A stretch of DNA of 64,000 nucleotides, from assembly GCA_905221605.1 (NCBI GenBank), contig CAJNDS010000371.1:91569-155568 (forward strand), in the 5' to 3' direction. The translations under genes and the position numbers were made by a program. Below are positions 1-13,000 of the stretch, piece by piece (position 1 is the stretch's first letter; every line of letters begins with the position of its first letter). This DNA is from Symbiodinium natans (Eukaryota; Sar; Dinophyceae; Suessiales; Symbiodiniaceae). The notes under the pieces were generated by a model. That model did no database searches and was not told the origin of the DNA. It was given only the letters and a program-made list of their open reading frames with translations.

Positions 1-42
1 GTTGAGCTCCGCGTTCAGGGACTTGGTCTTCTTCTCAGCATC
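1..42 (-). CDS. LHC module 3, exon: DAEKKTKSLNAELN (cut by window edge)
   Basis: Starts after GAG and is truncated at base 1 before NGR, so the gene continues to the left. Confidence 0.9.
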
Positions 43-3000
43 CTCCCCGGGGAGATTTCAGGTGCAGGACGTGGACTGAAGAATGAGAGAACGCTCAGGC
101 TTTGGAAATTCGGATCGAATCAGGAGGGAGTGCTCGGGGAAAGTACCGGACACAACGAACTGCTCCGTAGCATTTGATGCACATGACCACTTGGCCACTT
201 CACACGAAATGGGGCATCACAGCTCCCAAGCTGAGCGGAAACTCGCCAGAGCCTAGCATCAGTCCAACAGCAGACCCGGGTCCTCAATCTTCTTGCCGAA
301 AGGCAAGCCAAATGCTCCATAACCTCAGATGGCTCTGGGTGCCTCTTTGCATGTTGCAGCCTTCTGAGAGTCAGAAAGCTGCACAGCAAGAGCTTCAGCA
401 ACTCGGGGGTTCGAAGCGAAGGCTCACACCGCCCCTCAAAAGCTCCACAGATCCTCACAACGGTTACTCGCAAAACGATTTTAACGGGGGTTCGAAGACA
501 CCCCCAAAACTAGTTGGAGCGCCATACTCCCTAGCGTCTTTGGGGTGCAGTGCTTCGCGGGAGCCTCTGCGGGATTCTATTCTCTGAGGGGCGGTGCACT
601 CCAGGATCCTTTGCGGGCTTCTCGGTTTCTCTGAGACAGGGATGCTCAAAATGGGATGATGCTGGAGGTGGACTTTCCAGGGAAGCTCTCTGGGATTTTT
701 GGCTGAGTACACGAAACCAAAGCGAGGAGAAAGGCAAACTCGAAGACCACCCCGGCTGAGCGCTGCTGAGCCCAGGTGCCGTAGTCGCCCAGCGTGTCGG
801 TCTGGATAGTCTGGAGGTTGTACACCCTGCGCACTGCTGTGAGATGACACGATTACAGCCTAGAACCGGCTACCTTTGCAAGGATTTCCGTGGGTCGAAG
901 GGTAAGATACGGGGCTCACAGATTCTTTCCCGATGAAGATACATGTGGCAGAGACCGCTTCGTTCCGCGAATTCGCACTCTCGGGGGCAACAGCATCTCA
1001 TACGGTGAACGATGTTTAGGATCTATTCGATCATCTCTCCTGGGGAGTGAGGGTGCTTGGTGTCAGGCTGTAGCTTATGTGAGGCGGTAACCTCTGAGCT
1101 GTTCAGCTCGAAGAGAACTCCCCAACTCCTGGTCAGAAACCAAACGTGACTAAACGCGCATCCCTGAAGCAAGTGGCCGAAGCCCAAAGCCCTGAAACCC
1201 TGAAGCCCGGATGCGAATGTGACTGCATCCAGGTGGCTCAATGGTTCCCACCTCAGTTATGGATTTTCGGGGTGGCTCGGGTACTTCGCATCTACACCGC
1301 ATTCCTGGGACGAATATCAGATTGCAGTAGCAGCGGAATCTCTTTAGAAGCTTTCTGAAGAAATAGGAGCCTGTGCATCCCAGAGCAGATCTGAGCCCCC
1401 AATACGAATCTACACAGAAGGAACGTCAGACGATTGCGCCTATGCACACAAAGTCCCCACATGGGGCACACAACCACTCTACCGCAAGTCATCCCTGGAG
1501 ATGAAGAACCTGCATTGTCCACGCGAAGAAGATTTTCCAAAACGCTGCATCACTGGGTGGACATTTGGAACTTTCCTGTTGGCTAAGCTGAAGGATGCTG
1601 CATGTAATCCTGCTCGCAGATGGCAGTTCGAAAACACCAAACCTCGAATGCTCAATCTCTCGATGTTCGCGGTCCAAGGAACGAAGGCAACGATTTGGAG
1701 CCAACCTCTCGACAGAAAGAAAAAGCTTGGCTAGATTGTCATCTTCATAAGAAATCCACATCTCTTGTTCTGGGGCGTGCTTAAGCTTCGGGACACAGAG
1801 GATTCGCGTAGCTTTGTGTGCCTAGCGAGTCAGGGGCGTTCCTAAAGCTGAGGCCGGCTTCGGGGCATGTCTTGGGGCGTGAAAGAGAATGTCCTGAAAG
1901 CGACCGCGGAGAAATGCTGAGCAACCTGACCCACCCCCGCCAAAAATCACAAAGGAATCTGAAGCCTGCAAAACACCTTAATCAAAAAAAGTGCGGCTGA
2001 GCAGTGCCAAACAACAATCTTGGAAGCGAAGCGGCAGGGGAGGTTGCAAAGCAGGGCAAAGCAGGGCAAAGCAGGGGCACAACGAGCAAGGCTGGGACAG
2101 GATGGGACAGGATCGAGTCTTTCTTCTGGGGTCGCTGTCGCTGCCCCTCCCCCCAAAACGCATCCCCCAGCCCGTAACAGCCCGCAACAGCCTCCCGAAG
2201 CCCCCCCTGCCCGCTTCGCCCAGGCGGGTTCAGACGTCTCAAGACTGGCCAACAGTGGCAAACCCTGACACCCGACATCTCTAACGATGACGCTATCCAG
2301 ACTGCACACCGACCGTCCGATACAACTGGCCGTATTCGGCTCTCAAGGTCAGTTTTCGGCCAATCTTCCCCACCCACATGCTTCACAGTTTTGCGTTCAC
2401 ATCGGAACCCAAACAGGTGTGCAGAGAGTGACTATGGACTGTGACTAGAACAAAAAAAGGAAATGCCACCGAAAGCCACTCCTAGCCCATGGCTTCCAGA
2501 ACCCCGCAAGCATCGTGCAACCGTGCAAAACATCCCAAACTTTGAAGCCTTTGTAAAGCCTTTCAAAAGCCTTTGAAAAGCCTTTGAAGGTCCTTTCAAA
2601 AGCCCAAGCAAAGCTGGTCTACGCACCGAGCCTGCAAGCGGGACTGCCGCAGCACCCTTCAGTCCATTCGGGATGTCCTCGGCTTTGAGGGGACTGGAAC
2701 ATACTGGAACGAAGGCTGGCGCAGGGGTCACGAGATGCTCAAGCCAACTGCGGTTCTATGGGTGGGCTGTGGACGAAGACAACCTGAAACTCTCGCAGCC
2801 GACCCGAGGGGGGGGAAAACACTTGGAGCCCAAAGAGCAGCAACCTGACATGTTCTTTACCCACAACCCCACATGGCACGATTGATAAGAAGCTCCACTG
2901 AATCTCAGCAGCTTGCCTTGCAAAAGTGGATATCCCGGTGCGTGGATGCCGCAAGGGGGGGCGACACGCTACAAGCAAGTATGTACTAGCATGTACTAAC

Positions 3001-6000
3001 AGAACCAACGCTGGTTCTATTGGCTCCAAGTCTAAGTTTAAACGGCTTGTCCTTAAGGTGCTTTGATGCAAGGGGGAGGCCAAGCTCGGGCTCACTCTCG
3101 GATTACACAGATCAGGCCCAGGGATCCGTGAAGGCCAGCTTCTCGGAGGGCGCGCAGAGGCCTGCTGCAGAGGACTAAACATTTAAACATTTAAGACTCT
3201 GAACAGCGCAGACCAAGGCGGCCTGCGTCCCAAAACACTTCGAGGCTTCGCACCCCCAGCCCAAGTATTCCTGAAGCTGACAAGACCGTTGCGTCTCAAT
3301 CATCCATGAATTTCGAGCCCAGCCCTACGGGCCCAGCCTTTATGGAATGTATCTATGGCTGCGTTCTAGTATGTGGGTACCCTCACCGCAGCTGCACCAA
3401 GCACCACACCAATACCAAGCAACCACCACCACCACCACCACCAAGCACCTGCCACACCATCACCACCAGTCAAACATGCAGCTGTGTAGCAACATCCCCC
3501 AAAACTCAAGCCTAGCTCCGATGGCTTTCCTGGCTATGAACCTGCACCTTTTGGCACACAGTTGCGCGCGTGCAACATGCGTAACAGGCGTTCACAGCAG
3601 CCGCTTACACGGAGTGCTTTAATGATGTCTTGGCCTGGGAAGCGGAAGTACTCTGGGACGATGTAGCCGATGCATGCAAGCATCGCAACCTTTGCACGAT
3701 GCTTTGCGAGAGCCAGAGAGCGAGCGAGAGAGAGAGAGAGAGAGACAGAGAGACGGAGAGCTGAAAAGGAAGCCACGCCGAAGCCAGTGGCCGACTCGAG
3801 CTTGAAGAAGTCTCTACGCAGAGAGTACCGTAGATTTGTGACAAGCATGAACTCCCACACCCTGAAAGGCAGCAAGCCATAGCAAGCTCGCCCAGTTAGA
3901 GGTGATTTGGGTTCGAGATGACAGCAGTGATACCTACCCCACAACCCGGCTCCACTACAAACACCGCTCGGTCCCCCACACGCCCGTGCTGGATCTCGAT
4001 GATCCGCCTTCGCTTGAACTGCGAGGCCGCGATCTGTCAGGCAGCAAGATCAGAGGGGACGCTTTGGGCTGGAAAGGCGGCGCCTTTGCAACCCCTGGGA
4101 ACCCAAATGCTTACCTCTAAGCACTGCGAGGCTGGTGCAGTTCGCTCAGGAGACCGTTGGTTCTTTTCAGGATGCTGGGCGATTCTGGGATACATCCCTT
4201 GCAGACCTGTTGCACGGTTGCAACCCCAACAGTCTCAATCAAGGAACCTCGATGCCCTCAAGTTGTTTGATTCTGCACACCCTGAACTCCTGTCCGACTC
4301 GAAGCTCTTCAGCCGATACTAGCACAAGAGCATGAGAAACCCCTGAAGCTTGTGAAATACTTTTCAATGCCTCGGGGTCATCAAACTTGCTGAGGCCGAG
4401 CGGGTCAAAGAAGCCCAGGGGCGGCGTCACACCAAGCTCCTTTCATTGCGCTTTTGACCGGACTTAAGGAAGTGCAAAGATGTGTAAAGCATTGCAAGGG
4501 GTTGGGCCATTTGCTGTTCCGTATTGCAGGCTCTCGTGCGGGGCAGGGGGGGTCTGCAGAGTCGGGTCCGCTACAGCTTCTCAGTCCAGGATCTATGAAA
4601 CTTTCGGGGCCCTTTCAGAGTCTAATTCGCTCTAAAGCTGGGTCTTTTCTAACAACCATATTGAATCAATGACTGCTCCCAATCCCATGACCGAGGGATT
4701 TCAAGGGTTGAACCTCATCTATACACCCAAACCACTTCGAGGGCTCTCCACACTCCACCGGAGACATCCCAAGAACTGCCCAAGAAATGTGACAAGTCGG
4801 TGACAAGTTGAAGAGGAAACTTTCTGGTCGCCGCGAGTGAAGAAGAAACCCTTGGCCCGTGCAACTTTAGAGCGAGGATCTGTAGAGAAATCCGGCGCAG
4901 CTGCTCGCAAGGGAGAGTCGGCATAGTTGGCCCAGTCACCTTCGCGAGATTTACGAAGCGGCATGCAGATGTATGCAGGCAATACCAAGGCAATGCCAGG
5001 TCTGATGACTATTTCTGGCTGACGTTGTGGGAGGGGCGGGCATCCACTCCTCATGCCCTTCAAGCCCTTCAAGCCTCAAGGGCAGCCTCTCATAAACACT
5101 GAGTTTTGCTCAGAGCTCCAAACCTGGTCTAAGAGCCTCTTGCTCCATGAAGCAACTACTCAAATGTCTACACCATGGATCACACAGCCACTCTCCAAGA
5201 TCTCTGATTTGGAACGTCAGGGGAGAGCTGTTCTTTCCGTTTTTCTTCAATTGATTGCACCATGTTTACTTTCAGACTCTTATTGAAGAAGGCTCAAAGA
5301 TGGAACAAAAGAAAGTCTTTGCTCTCAACCGGGGCTCCCCAGGCGGATCCCGTGAGGCCATCCTGGAAGAACATTCCTGGGCTTCTTGGGAGGGCCTTTT
5401 GGCTTGGGCTCAAAACTGGGATTGGGATCACAGCAATGCTGGGCACGGGTGGTGTCGGGCTTTTCAGGCCAGTCAGCCTTCTTGTAGGTTTAGTAGACAG
5501 AGAGGACTCAGAAGACTCTCAAAGCCAACTGTTGTGAAGCACAGACTTAACCATGAGTGTACAAGTGGCCGATGATGGCCATCATCGCCAGCCTTCCATT
5601 GCTGGCGCTTCTTTGGGGGGTGTTTTGGCGTACAGGAGACGGTCGACGTGGGGCCCAAACAGGGGCCCAAACACATTGCCCAAACTGGCCGGCAACGACA
5701 GTCCTTTGATGTCCTTTGCCTGCCGTTGTTGATCTCCGCGTTCAGGCTCTTCGTCTTCTTTTCCGCATCCTCCGCTGCTCTGCGGGGGGCTCTCCCCAAA
5801 AAAGAGACTTAAACCCTCGAATCCTCCCACAAAAAAGGTGCCAGAAAGCCCTAAACCCCTAAGGAGCCCTGGCCCACCCAAGACTCAGGGATGCCTGAAG
5901 CGGCCCTGCTGAGGGAGCCTTTTGGGCCTCTGAGCTCCTGAGTCAAAACCTCAAGACCCCTCAAGAAATCGAACAGATGTTGATAAATCAGTCCAAACCT

Positions 6001-7017
6001 CTGAAATCTCAGGAAGCCGCAACCCCGGGACCACCCAAACCCAAAGCAAGCGTGCGCCATCCTCGATCTTCTTGCCGAAGGGGAGACCGAATGCACCGTA
6101 GCCTCTGATGGCGCTTGACGCGCTACACCAGAATGAATGCTTAAAGTCTCTGCCTCTGACACACACACACACACAACACACACAAAAAAGGAAAAGCTGA
6201 CTCCAGAGCAATCAAAAAAAGGAGTTTCTGCCTTTTACACCCGTTTTGCACTGTACGACTACGCTCCCAAACCCTACAAGCCCATAGCAATTCGCTAAGG
6301 CCGCTAAGATCTCAGACTAGGCAGGATGGAGGGCAACAACTGCCCAGAAACATGCGATTGAAGCACTGCTGGCGCGCCAACCGCGGAAACCCTCACCCAA
6401 ACCTTATGACCCGCAAGCCTGTTTATGTCTCATACCTTCTCCCTGAGACAAGACACCATAGTCTCCCAGCACACCATCCTGAATGGTCTGGAGATTGTAG
6501 ACCCTTGGTTCCGGTGGCTTTTAACGCCCACGGAGTGCATCCAATCAACTTTAGAATCTTAAGCTGTAAAGGGGCACGCAAACGCACGCAAACGCACGCA
6601 GATACACGCAAATGCACGCAAATGCACGCAAATGCATGCAACGTCGCAGTTTGCAAAGGCAATCAACACAAGCGAGACTGGTGGACTAGCAATCTCTGTG
6701 CTGGAGTGGTTCTCTGTGCTGGAGAGTGGTTTGATCTGGCTAGACGTTGCAGAGCCGAACTGTTCAGCTCATCTGGAAGCAAGGAGCATGTGAATGTCCT
6801 GTTGGCGTGACTTTGTCGAATTAATGCAGTCATGAACATTACACTGTAAGCTGGTCGAGCATGGAAACAGAACGGAACGAGAGACAGAGGCCTTCAGGAA
6901 AGACATGGCAAAACAAGCACTCTCTCTGCGTCAGGACAATGAAGAAGTTTGTATGGTCAACAAACGACGAATGCGATGACACAATCCAACTTGAATATGC
7001 ACGTGGCCAACATCAAC

Positions 7018-7048
<31 letters not shown>

Positions 7049-10000
7049 ACACCACAACCATGCAAAGGTATAAAAAACGCAAAAAAAGTTGCAAGATGAT
7101 TACAATGAATGAATAAATAAATAAATGAAGAAAGACCTTCATGAGTCAACACATAACCGAATGAATTCAGCAATAAACAAAACATCTGAAGAGGAGTCAG
7201 AGGAGAGAGAGAGAGAGAGATTAGAAAAAAAGGTCTCTTGGCGTCTGCGTCTCAAAATGCGTCGAAAAAGACAAGAGACAAGAGACACAAACCTGATTCA
7301 AAAAAAAAGATGATAGAAAGAAGAGAACTTCAAAGGTCCAGAGAGGACCCACAAACCAAGACCAGCCCAAACTAGAAGCACAACAAAAACCAACAGATCT
7401 GCAATACAAGGCACTCGATGGTGCCGACCTTTCCAGGTTCAGAGCGGGGCTTCATCGGTTCAGAGAATCTCGGAATGCTCAGTGACGTAGTGGCTTTCGG
7501 GGACGCCCGAAGGCCAAAGAACATTGGGGTGAAGAACTTCATTGATGTAGATTTCAGGTACTTAGAGTTCATGGCTAGATTTCAGGTTGTTGGCTGCATT
7601 CGAGGGCGTGTCATGCATGCAGATAGGATTCGTTGCGAAGTCGACTTTCGTTAGTACGATCACAGCTGGTCGAAGTATCATCGAAGTACCTAGATATTGA
7701 AACCCAAAAAGGACACCCCTTCACCTAAAACCAACAATCCTTAACACCCAGTCAGGCTTCTCCATGCCCCAGCGAGGCCCAAAGAGACCACACTGCTCGA
7801 GGCTCAACCCTAAGGACCGTGAAAAAAACTCCGTGAGAACTGCATGAAAACTCCGTGAGAACTCGCAAACCCTCCCTCGCCGTGCTAGCCGTGCACTCTA
7901 ACCCTGTGCACTCTAACCCTGCGCACTCTCACCCTCAAACACGGGAAACGCTGTGGTCCGGACGAAGGCGACGATCTGCAGCCAGCCTTCGGCATTCCGG
8001 AGGCTTTGGGGGCTGTGCATGCGCTTTCCGGGATCAAGCGCCAGGCTTGGAGATGTTTAATGTAGAGTACGAGCCTGTCTCGAAACATCCCCGAGATCGT
8101 GCCACTTCTGGCCTAGGGCGTCCTGAGGTCAAAAACTCCTGCCGAACGTCCGCTTGCGCACAACCCATGCTCCAAGTTCAACCGGAAACAGCAGGCTGCG
8201 GTAAACCTGCGAAATTTTGAACTCTATACCCAAAATGAACCCTAAACCGCCCTTGACTACTACAAAACATCTTCCTGAGCACGGGCTTGCTAGAGGGGAG
8301 CCTGCCAGAGGCACCGCTGCGGCACCCTTCAGTCCGTTGGGGATGTCCTGGGCTCAGTTCTGAAGCTGCAAGGGGCCACTGGATTTCTTGGGCTGAGCTT
8401 CCGCTCTTCCACTCTTCTTCCTTGCTGCTGCCGCCTCTTCTGCCATGTTCTTGTTGCTTCTTGGATGAGTCGATGTGTGTATAGATGTATATATACATAT
8501 ATCCATATGAATCGTGTAGGTGAGGGCGGACGTGGGCGTGCGTGGACGTGCATGGTGTGGGTGTGGGTGGGTGCGGATGGGTGTGGGGATGGGTGTGGAT
8601 GGGTGTGGGTGGACTGTAAGGCAAGCTTGCAAGGCTTTAAAAAGGCCGGGAATGTGAAAGGCTTGGGAGGAAGATTCAGATACCTTTGGAAACAGTTGCT
8701 CATGGCGTGGCGTCCCCTAAAGAAAGCTTGCACGGCTTTCAAAGGCGAAAGGGGGCGGAGGGCGGGACGCAGCAGTTTCGACAATTCGCATGCATTTAAA
8801 GCTCTCTCTTTATGGCGTGATGTTCTCCCCTGGCTAGGGTTGAGGTGCCGGGGGGCGCACTATTCTTCTTGGCTTAAAACCCTAATTAAACCCTAATCCC
8901 TGCTTGAATAGAAGATTGGCGATTTCAGTCTCATATTCACGTTTGTCATTTTGTTTGCTTGCTTTGCATTCGGATTAATAAGTCTTTGTGTTTGTTGGTA
9001 GATTGACTCTGCGAATTGCGAAATCGATATTTTTTGCAAAACAACAAATCCGCGTGGATTAGGCAACAAGCGGACACCCTCCCATCTGTGAGCACAATGC
9101 TCGGATACATTTCATGGAGGTATGCATTACTTTTCGCGCCGTCTGTTGGCATGTCTGTATCTGTCTCTCTCGTTCAATGTTTCAAGATTTCACTTATTTA
9201 TTTATCCTTTCATGTCAAATCATTTCATTCGTTCATTTCATTACCTTTCATTTCATTTCATTTCATGTCATTTCATGTCATTTCATGTCATTTCATGTCA
9301 TTTCATTTCGTGTCATGTCATTGATTTCATGTCATTCATTTCACTCATTCATTAATGTCATTCATTGATTTCATTCATTAATTTCATTCATTCATTTAAT
9401 TCACTCATGTCATTCATTACTTCAGTATTTCTTTATTTCGATACTTCTTGATGTATCTTCATTTCTTTCTTTCTTTGTTTCTGCATTTCTCTCTTTCTCT
9501 ACTTTTGTGTTGTTTTAACCTCTCTGGTTCTCTATTTCGTTTATTTATTCATGTATAATTTCTTTATGTCGTTACTTCGTTGTTTCATTTTTGTTTCTTT
9601 AGCTCTTTCATTCTTTCAATCTTTCATCCCTTCATGATTTCATTGTTTCATTCGTTCATTCTGTCATTCGTTCTTCCATTTGTTCGTTCATTCTGTCATT
9701 GTTTCATCGTTTCATTCGTTCAGTCTGTCATTCTTCCATCCTTTCATCCCTTCATTCTTTCATGATTCTCTCTTTGATTCTCTCATTCTTTCATTCATTC
9801 AGTCGGTCAGCCAGTCAGTCATTCGCATTTCGTCAACAGCTCATGCCGATGCTTAAGTTCATTTCACGTCCATGTCAATCATGCATTCATTCATTCATTC
9901 ATGAATTCATTCATTCATTCATTCATTCATTCATTCACTCACATCATCTTTCCAACAATGAAAAACACCCTGCCCATTGCAATTCTGCCGCTTGACTCGT

Positions 10001-13000
10001 GCCAAGAAGCTGTGAATGACAAGCTCTGTGATGGGGAACAAAATCCTGGCCGGGAGCTTCGGCGTTCCGGACTCTTCTGGGAGCTGTTACCATGCTGGTG
10101 GCAACATTGCACGCGCAGGGGTCTACAGCCATAAGTTTTCGATACCAACATTGCTTGGGCCATCTTCTGTTCAAGCATCCAACAAGGCCAGGATACTGCC
10201 CATCATCAACACGATGCATTTCGGACTGAGGAGTCTGAAGGTTCGCGCTCCCGCGTCTGTTGATGCGGAGATCGTGCATTCAACATAACCACTGAAACCC
10301 CACGGGCCGCAACAACCCACCAAAACCCTGTTCTTTCAACCCTTCGCTTAGCATCCAGCCTGGGAAACGAAAGTATTCCGGGACGATGTACCCAATGCAG
10401 GCCAACATGGCGACCTAAGCGAGGATCACACATACACTTGGTTGATCAACCAACGGAATGTTTTTAGCTGCTCTGGCATAGGGGGTGCGCAAACCCTTTT
10501 CGTCAAAAGAAGATCAACATCTACCTTCCCAGACGCCATGAGTGATGTTTTTTTGTTTCCCAGGGCTCATACTGCATCTCTTTGCCCCTGGGTGCCTTCC
10601 TCTTGTCCGATCCAGAAACTATCGCCCAACAAGTCCTGGCACGTTTTGAGGTTGATCCTGCCGTTCGACACGATCCGGGCCTGCCTTGACATCATTGACC
10701 TCGTTCCCTTACGATGCGAAAGTACTCACATCGTCCACGAGCTAGCTCAGCAACAGAAAGATCATCCAAAGCCTCCTGATCGTCCACAGTGCTCATATGT
10801 GCTCATGCTGCGTTTCGATGCAAACCCCTGTTCACACCACAAAACCGCGCCAGCGAGTTCCCCCTTTACACCAGACCAAGCTAACCGACACCACGAACTA
10901 TCCCGTTGAAGCTTGCTCATACTGTGAGGTGCAAGTTCTGCCCGAGTTGCATTCCATATCAATCCTGCCGGCGAGGAAGCCAGGAAACTCGACTCCCATG
11001 TCACCACAACAAAGCCCATTCAAAGGCTCCGGCTCGGCCGTGCTGCAGCTCGACAATCCGCCTTCGGCGGAACTGCTGCGTGGCGATCTGGCGCAACAGC
11101 AGAAGCTCTGGCAAAAGCTTGACGTGATTTTGTGGCACGGATGTTGGAGTTTCCTTCGTCCACACCTCGAGATCAGATTTTGGCTAATTTAAAGTACTGG
11201 ATTCCTGCGCCACTGCGAAATCCTGAAGGAGGGATCGATGCTACGAGCATGTACAGTACCTGTCGTAGGTCTGCAAGGTCTGTGCATGGGAACGCTGCAT
11301 GTAGGAAAATCTGCTGCGATGGGACACGGACGGCACTCAGCTATGGCTCTTGAGCTCTGCCCTTCAACACGCCGCATCTTGAGCGGATCCAGAATCCTGC
11401 AGGATAAGATCCGAAACCTCCTCTTCTGGCAGAAGAAGCTGCGGAAACCCATCCCAAACCAGAATGCCTCGGGGTCGTCAAACTTGCTCAAGCCCAGCGG
11501 ATCCCAAAAGCCGAGGGGAGGCGTCACACCAAGCTCCTGCAACGCAACGTCGGAACCCTGCCCATCTAACACTTCATGTGTACAGCCTGCAGCGTCTCTG
11601 AACTCCTGATGTTCGAGCACGACATGCAAGTGGCCACACAGAGACCTGCGAAAATCTGCGATGCCCCAAAGCTATGACTGTGGCCTCCTGAAGGGGCGAA
11701 ACCCCATTCCCCCCCTCCCCCCCAAGCGCTCCGAGGAAAAGTCTGCCCGCAGCGGAGACTCGGTGAAGTTCGCCCAGTCACCTCTGCAGCGCATGGGATC
11801 ATTTTTTTATGCTCACAGGGATTCAAAGATGCCCCTTGCGCGGACCTTGCGAGCGCTTCTGCGAGCCAACCTATTCGGAGAACTCCTGCTAAGCCTCTGC
11901 ACTGCCTCCCCCAACACGATGATGAATGACACATCAGGGGCCCTCATGAAAGCCCGACAGCTGAGGAACCTAATAAACAAAAGTTTTCCACTGAGATCTG
12001 TCACATTCTCACGCTTATCCCCCCAAACTTAAAAAAAAATCCAGAAGTAAGAAAAAGTGTGTCGAGAGTGAAGCCCAAGGCACCCCAAGCGGAGCCAGTG
12101 AGGCCGTCCTGGTAGAACCTCAAAGATTCTTGGGCTCAGGGGATTTGGTGCTTATGGTGAGCTGTCTCTGGCCCTGGAAGTTCGACGTTCAAGATGTCTA
12201 GAAAATGCCCTCCAATGCACGCCACCGGTATGTCCCTCGACGAATTCAGAATTTTCTTCGCCAGGGCCATGGGAAGTGTGTGGTTGCAGGATTCAGGGCG
12301 AGAGCCTCTTGCACTGTCGTTTCATAAGCATGCCAGTCCACCAGGTTGGGCTCTATGACTCTATGAGACCATCAGGCATGCGGCATACCAATGATGGCCA
12401 TCATCGCCAAGCGGCCATTCCTTGGCTAAGGGCCAGCTTGCGAGAGTTCCCAAGAGTTCCAAACACACATTGCCACGGCATCTCCCACAAAACAGACAGG
12501 AGTCTACAGGGTCCACTGCCAAGGCACGCCAACTCCGCGTTGAGCTTCTTCTGCTTTGCCTTCGGACACTACGTGCGATGTGCCAAGGTTGTATTTGCCG
12601 GCTCTACGCAACTGCAGGCCTCAAGATCCACATAGGGCTTTGGGATGTTACGGGTCTTCAGAAGGCTCTTGCAGTCTGAAGAATTCCAGCAAGCTTAGGA
12701 AGCTTAGGGCTTTGAATTTAGAGTGGATTCAGAAAAATTGGCAGCATTGGAGAATGAACATAGAACCCCCTGACCTTTGGATGTCTCAGAAAAAGAACGG
12801 TGCGAACCCAAGATCCTCCAATCGTGGAAGGATGAGAGCAGTTGGGGGTTATCCCGAAGCCCTGCACGGCCACTGCAGCACTACTCTCTTAGAAGCCTCC
12901 GGGTCGGCGCTCGTGAGCACCTGGGCGCTCTCAGGCAGGTCTGTTGCTCTCTGCAAAGCTTTCCGAGGATTTCGGGCTCAAGGACTTTGATGGCTTTGGC

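Noticed and set aside
1195-1240. GW helix-2 exon of module 3 (WMQ)
   Set aside because: TGGATGCAG is similar to the module 2 exon, but the following residues are not hydrophobic in the same frame.
9114-9995. Ser/Phe/His-rich ORFs
   Set aside because: Arise from the CATT/ATTC repeat tract.
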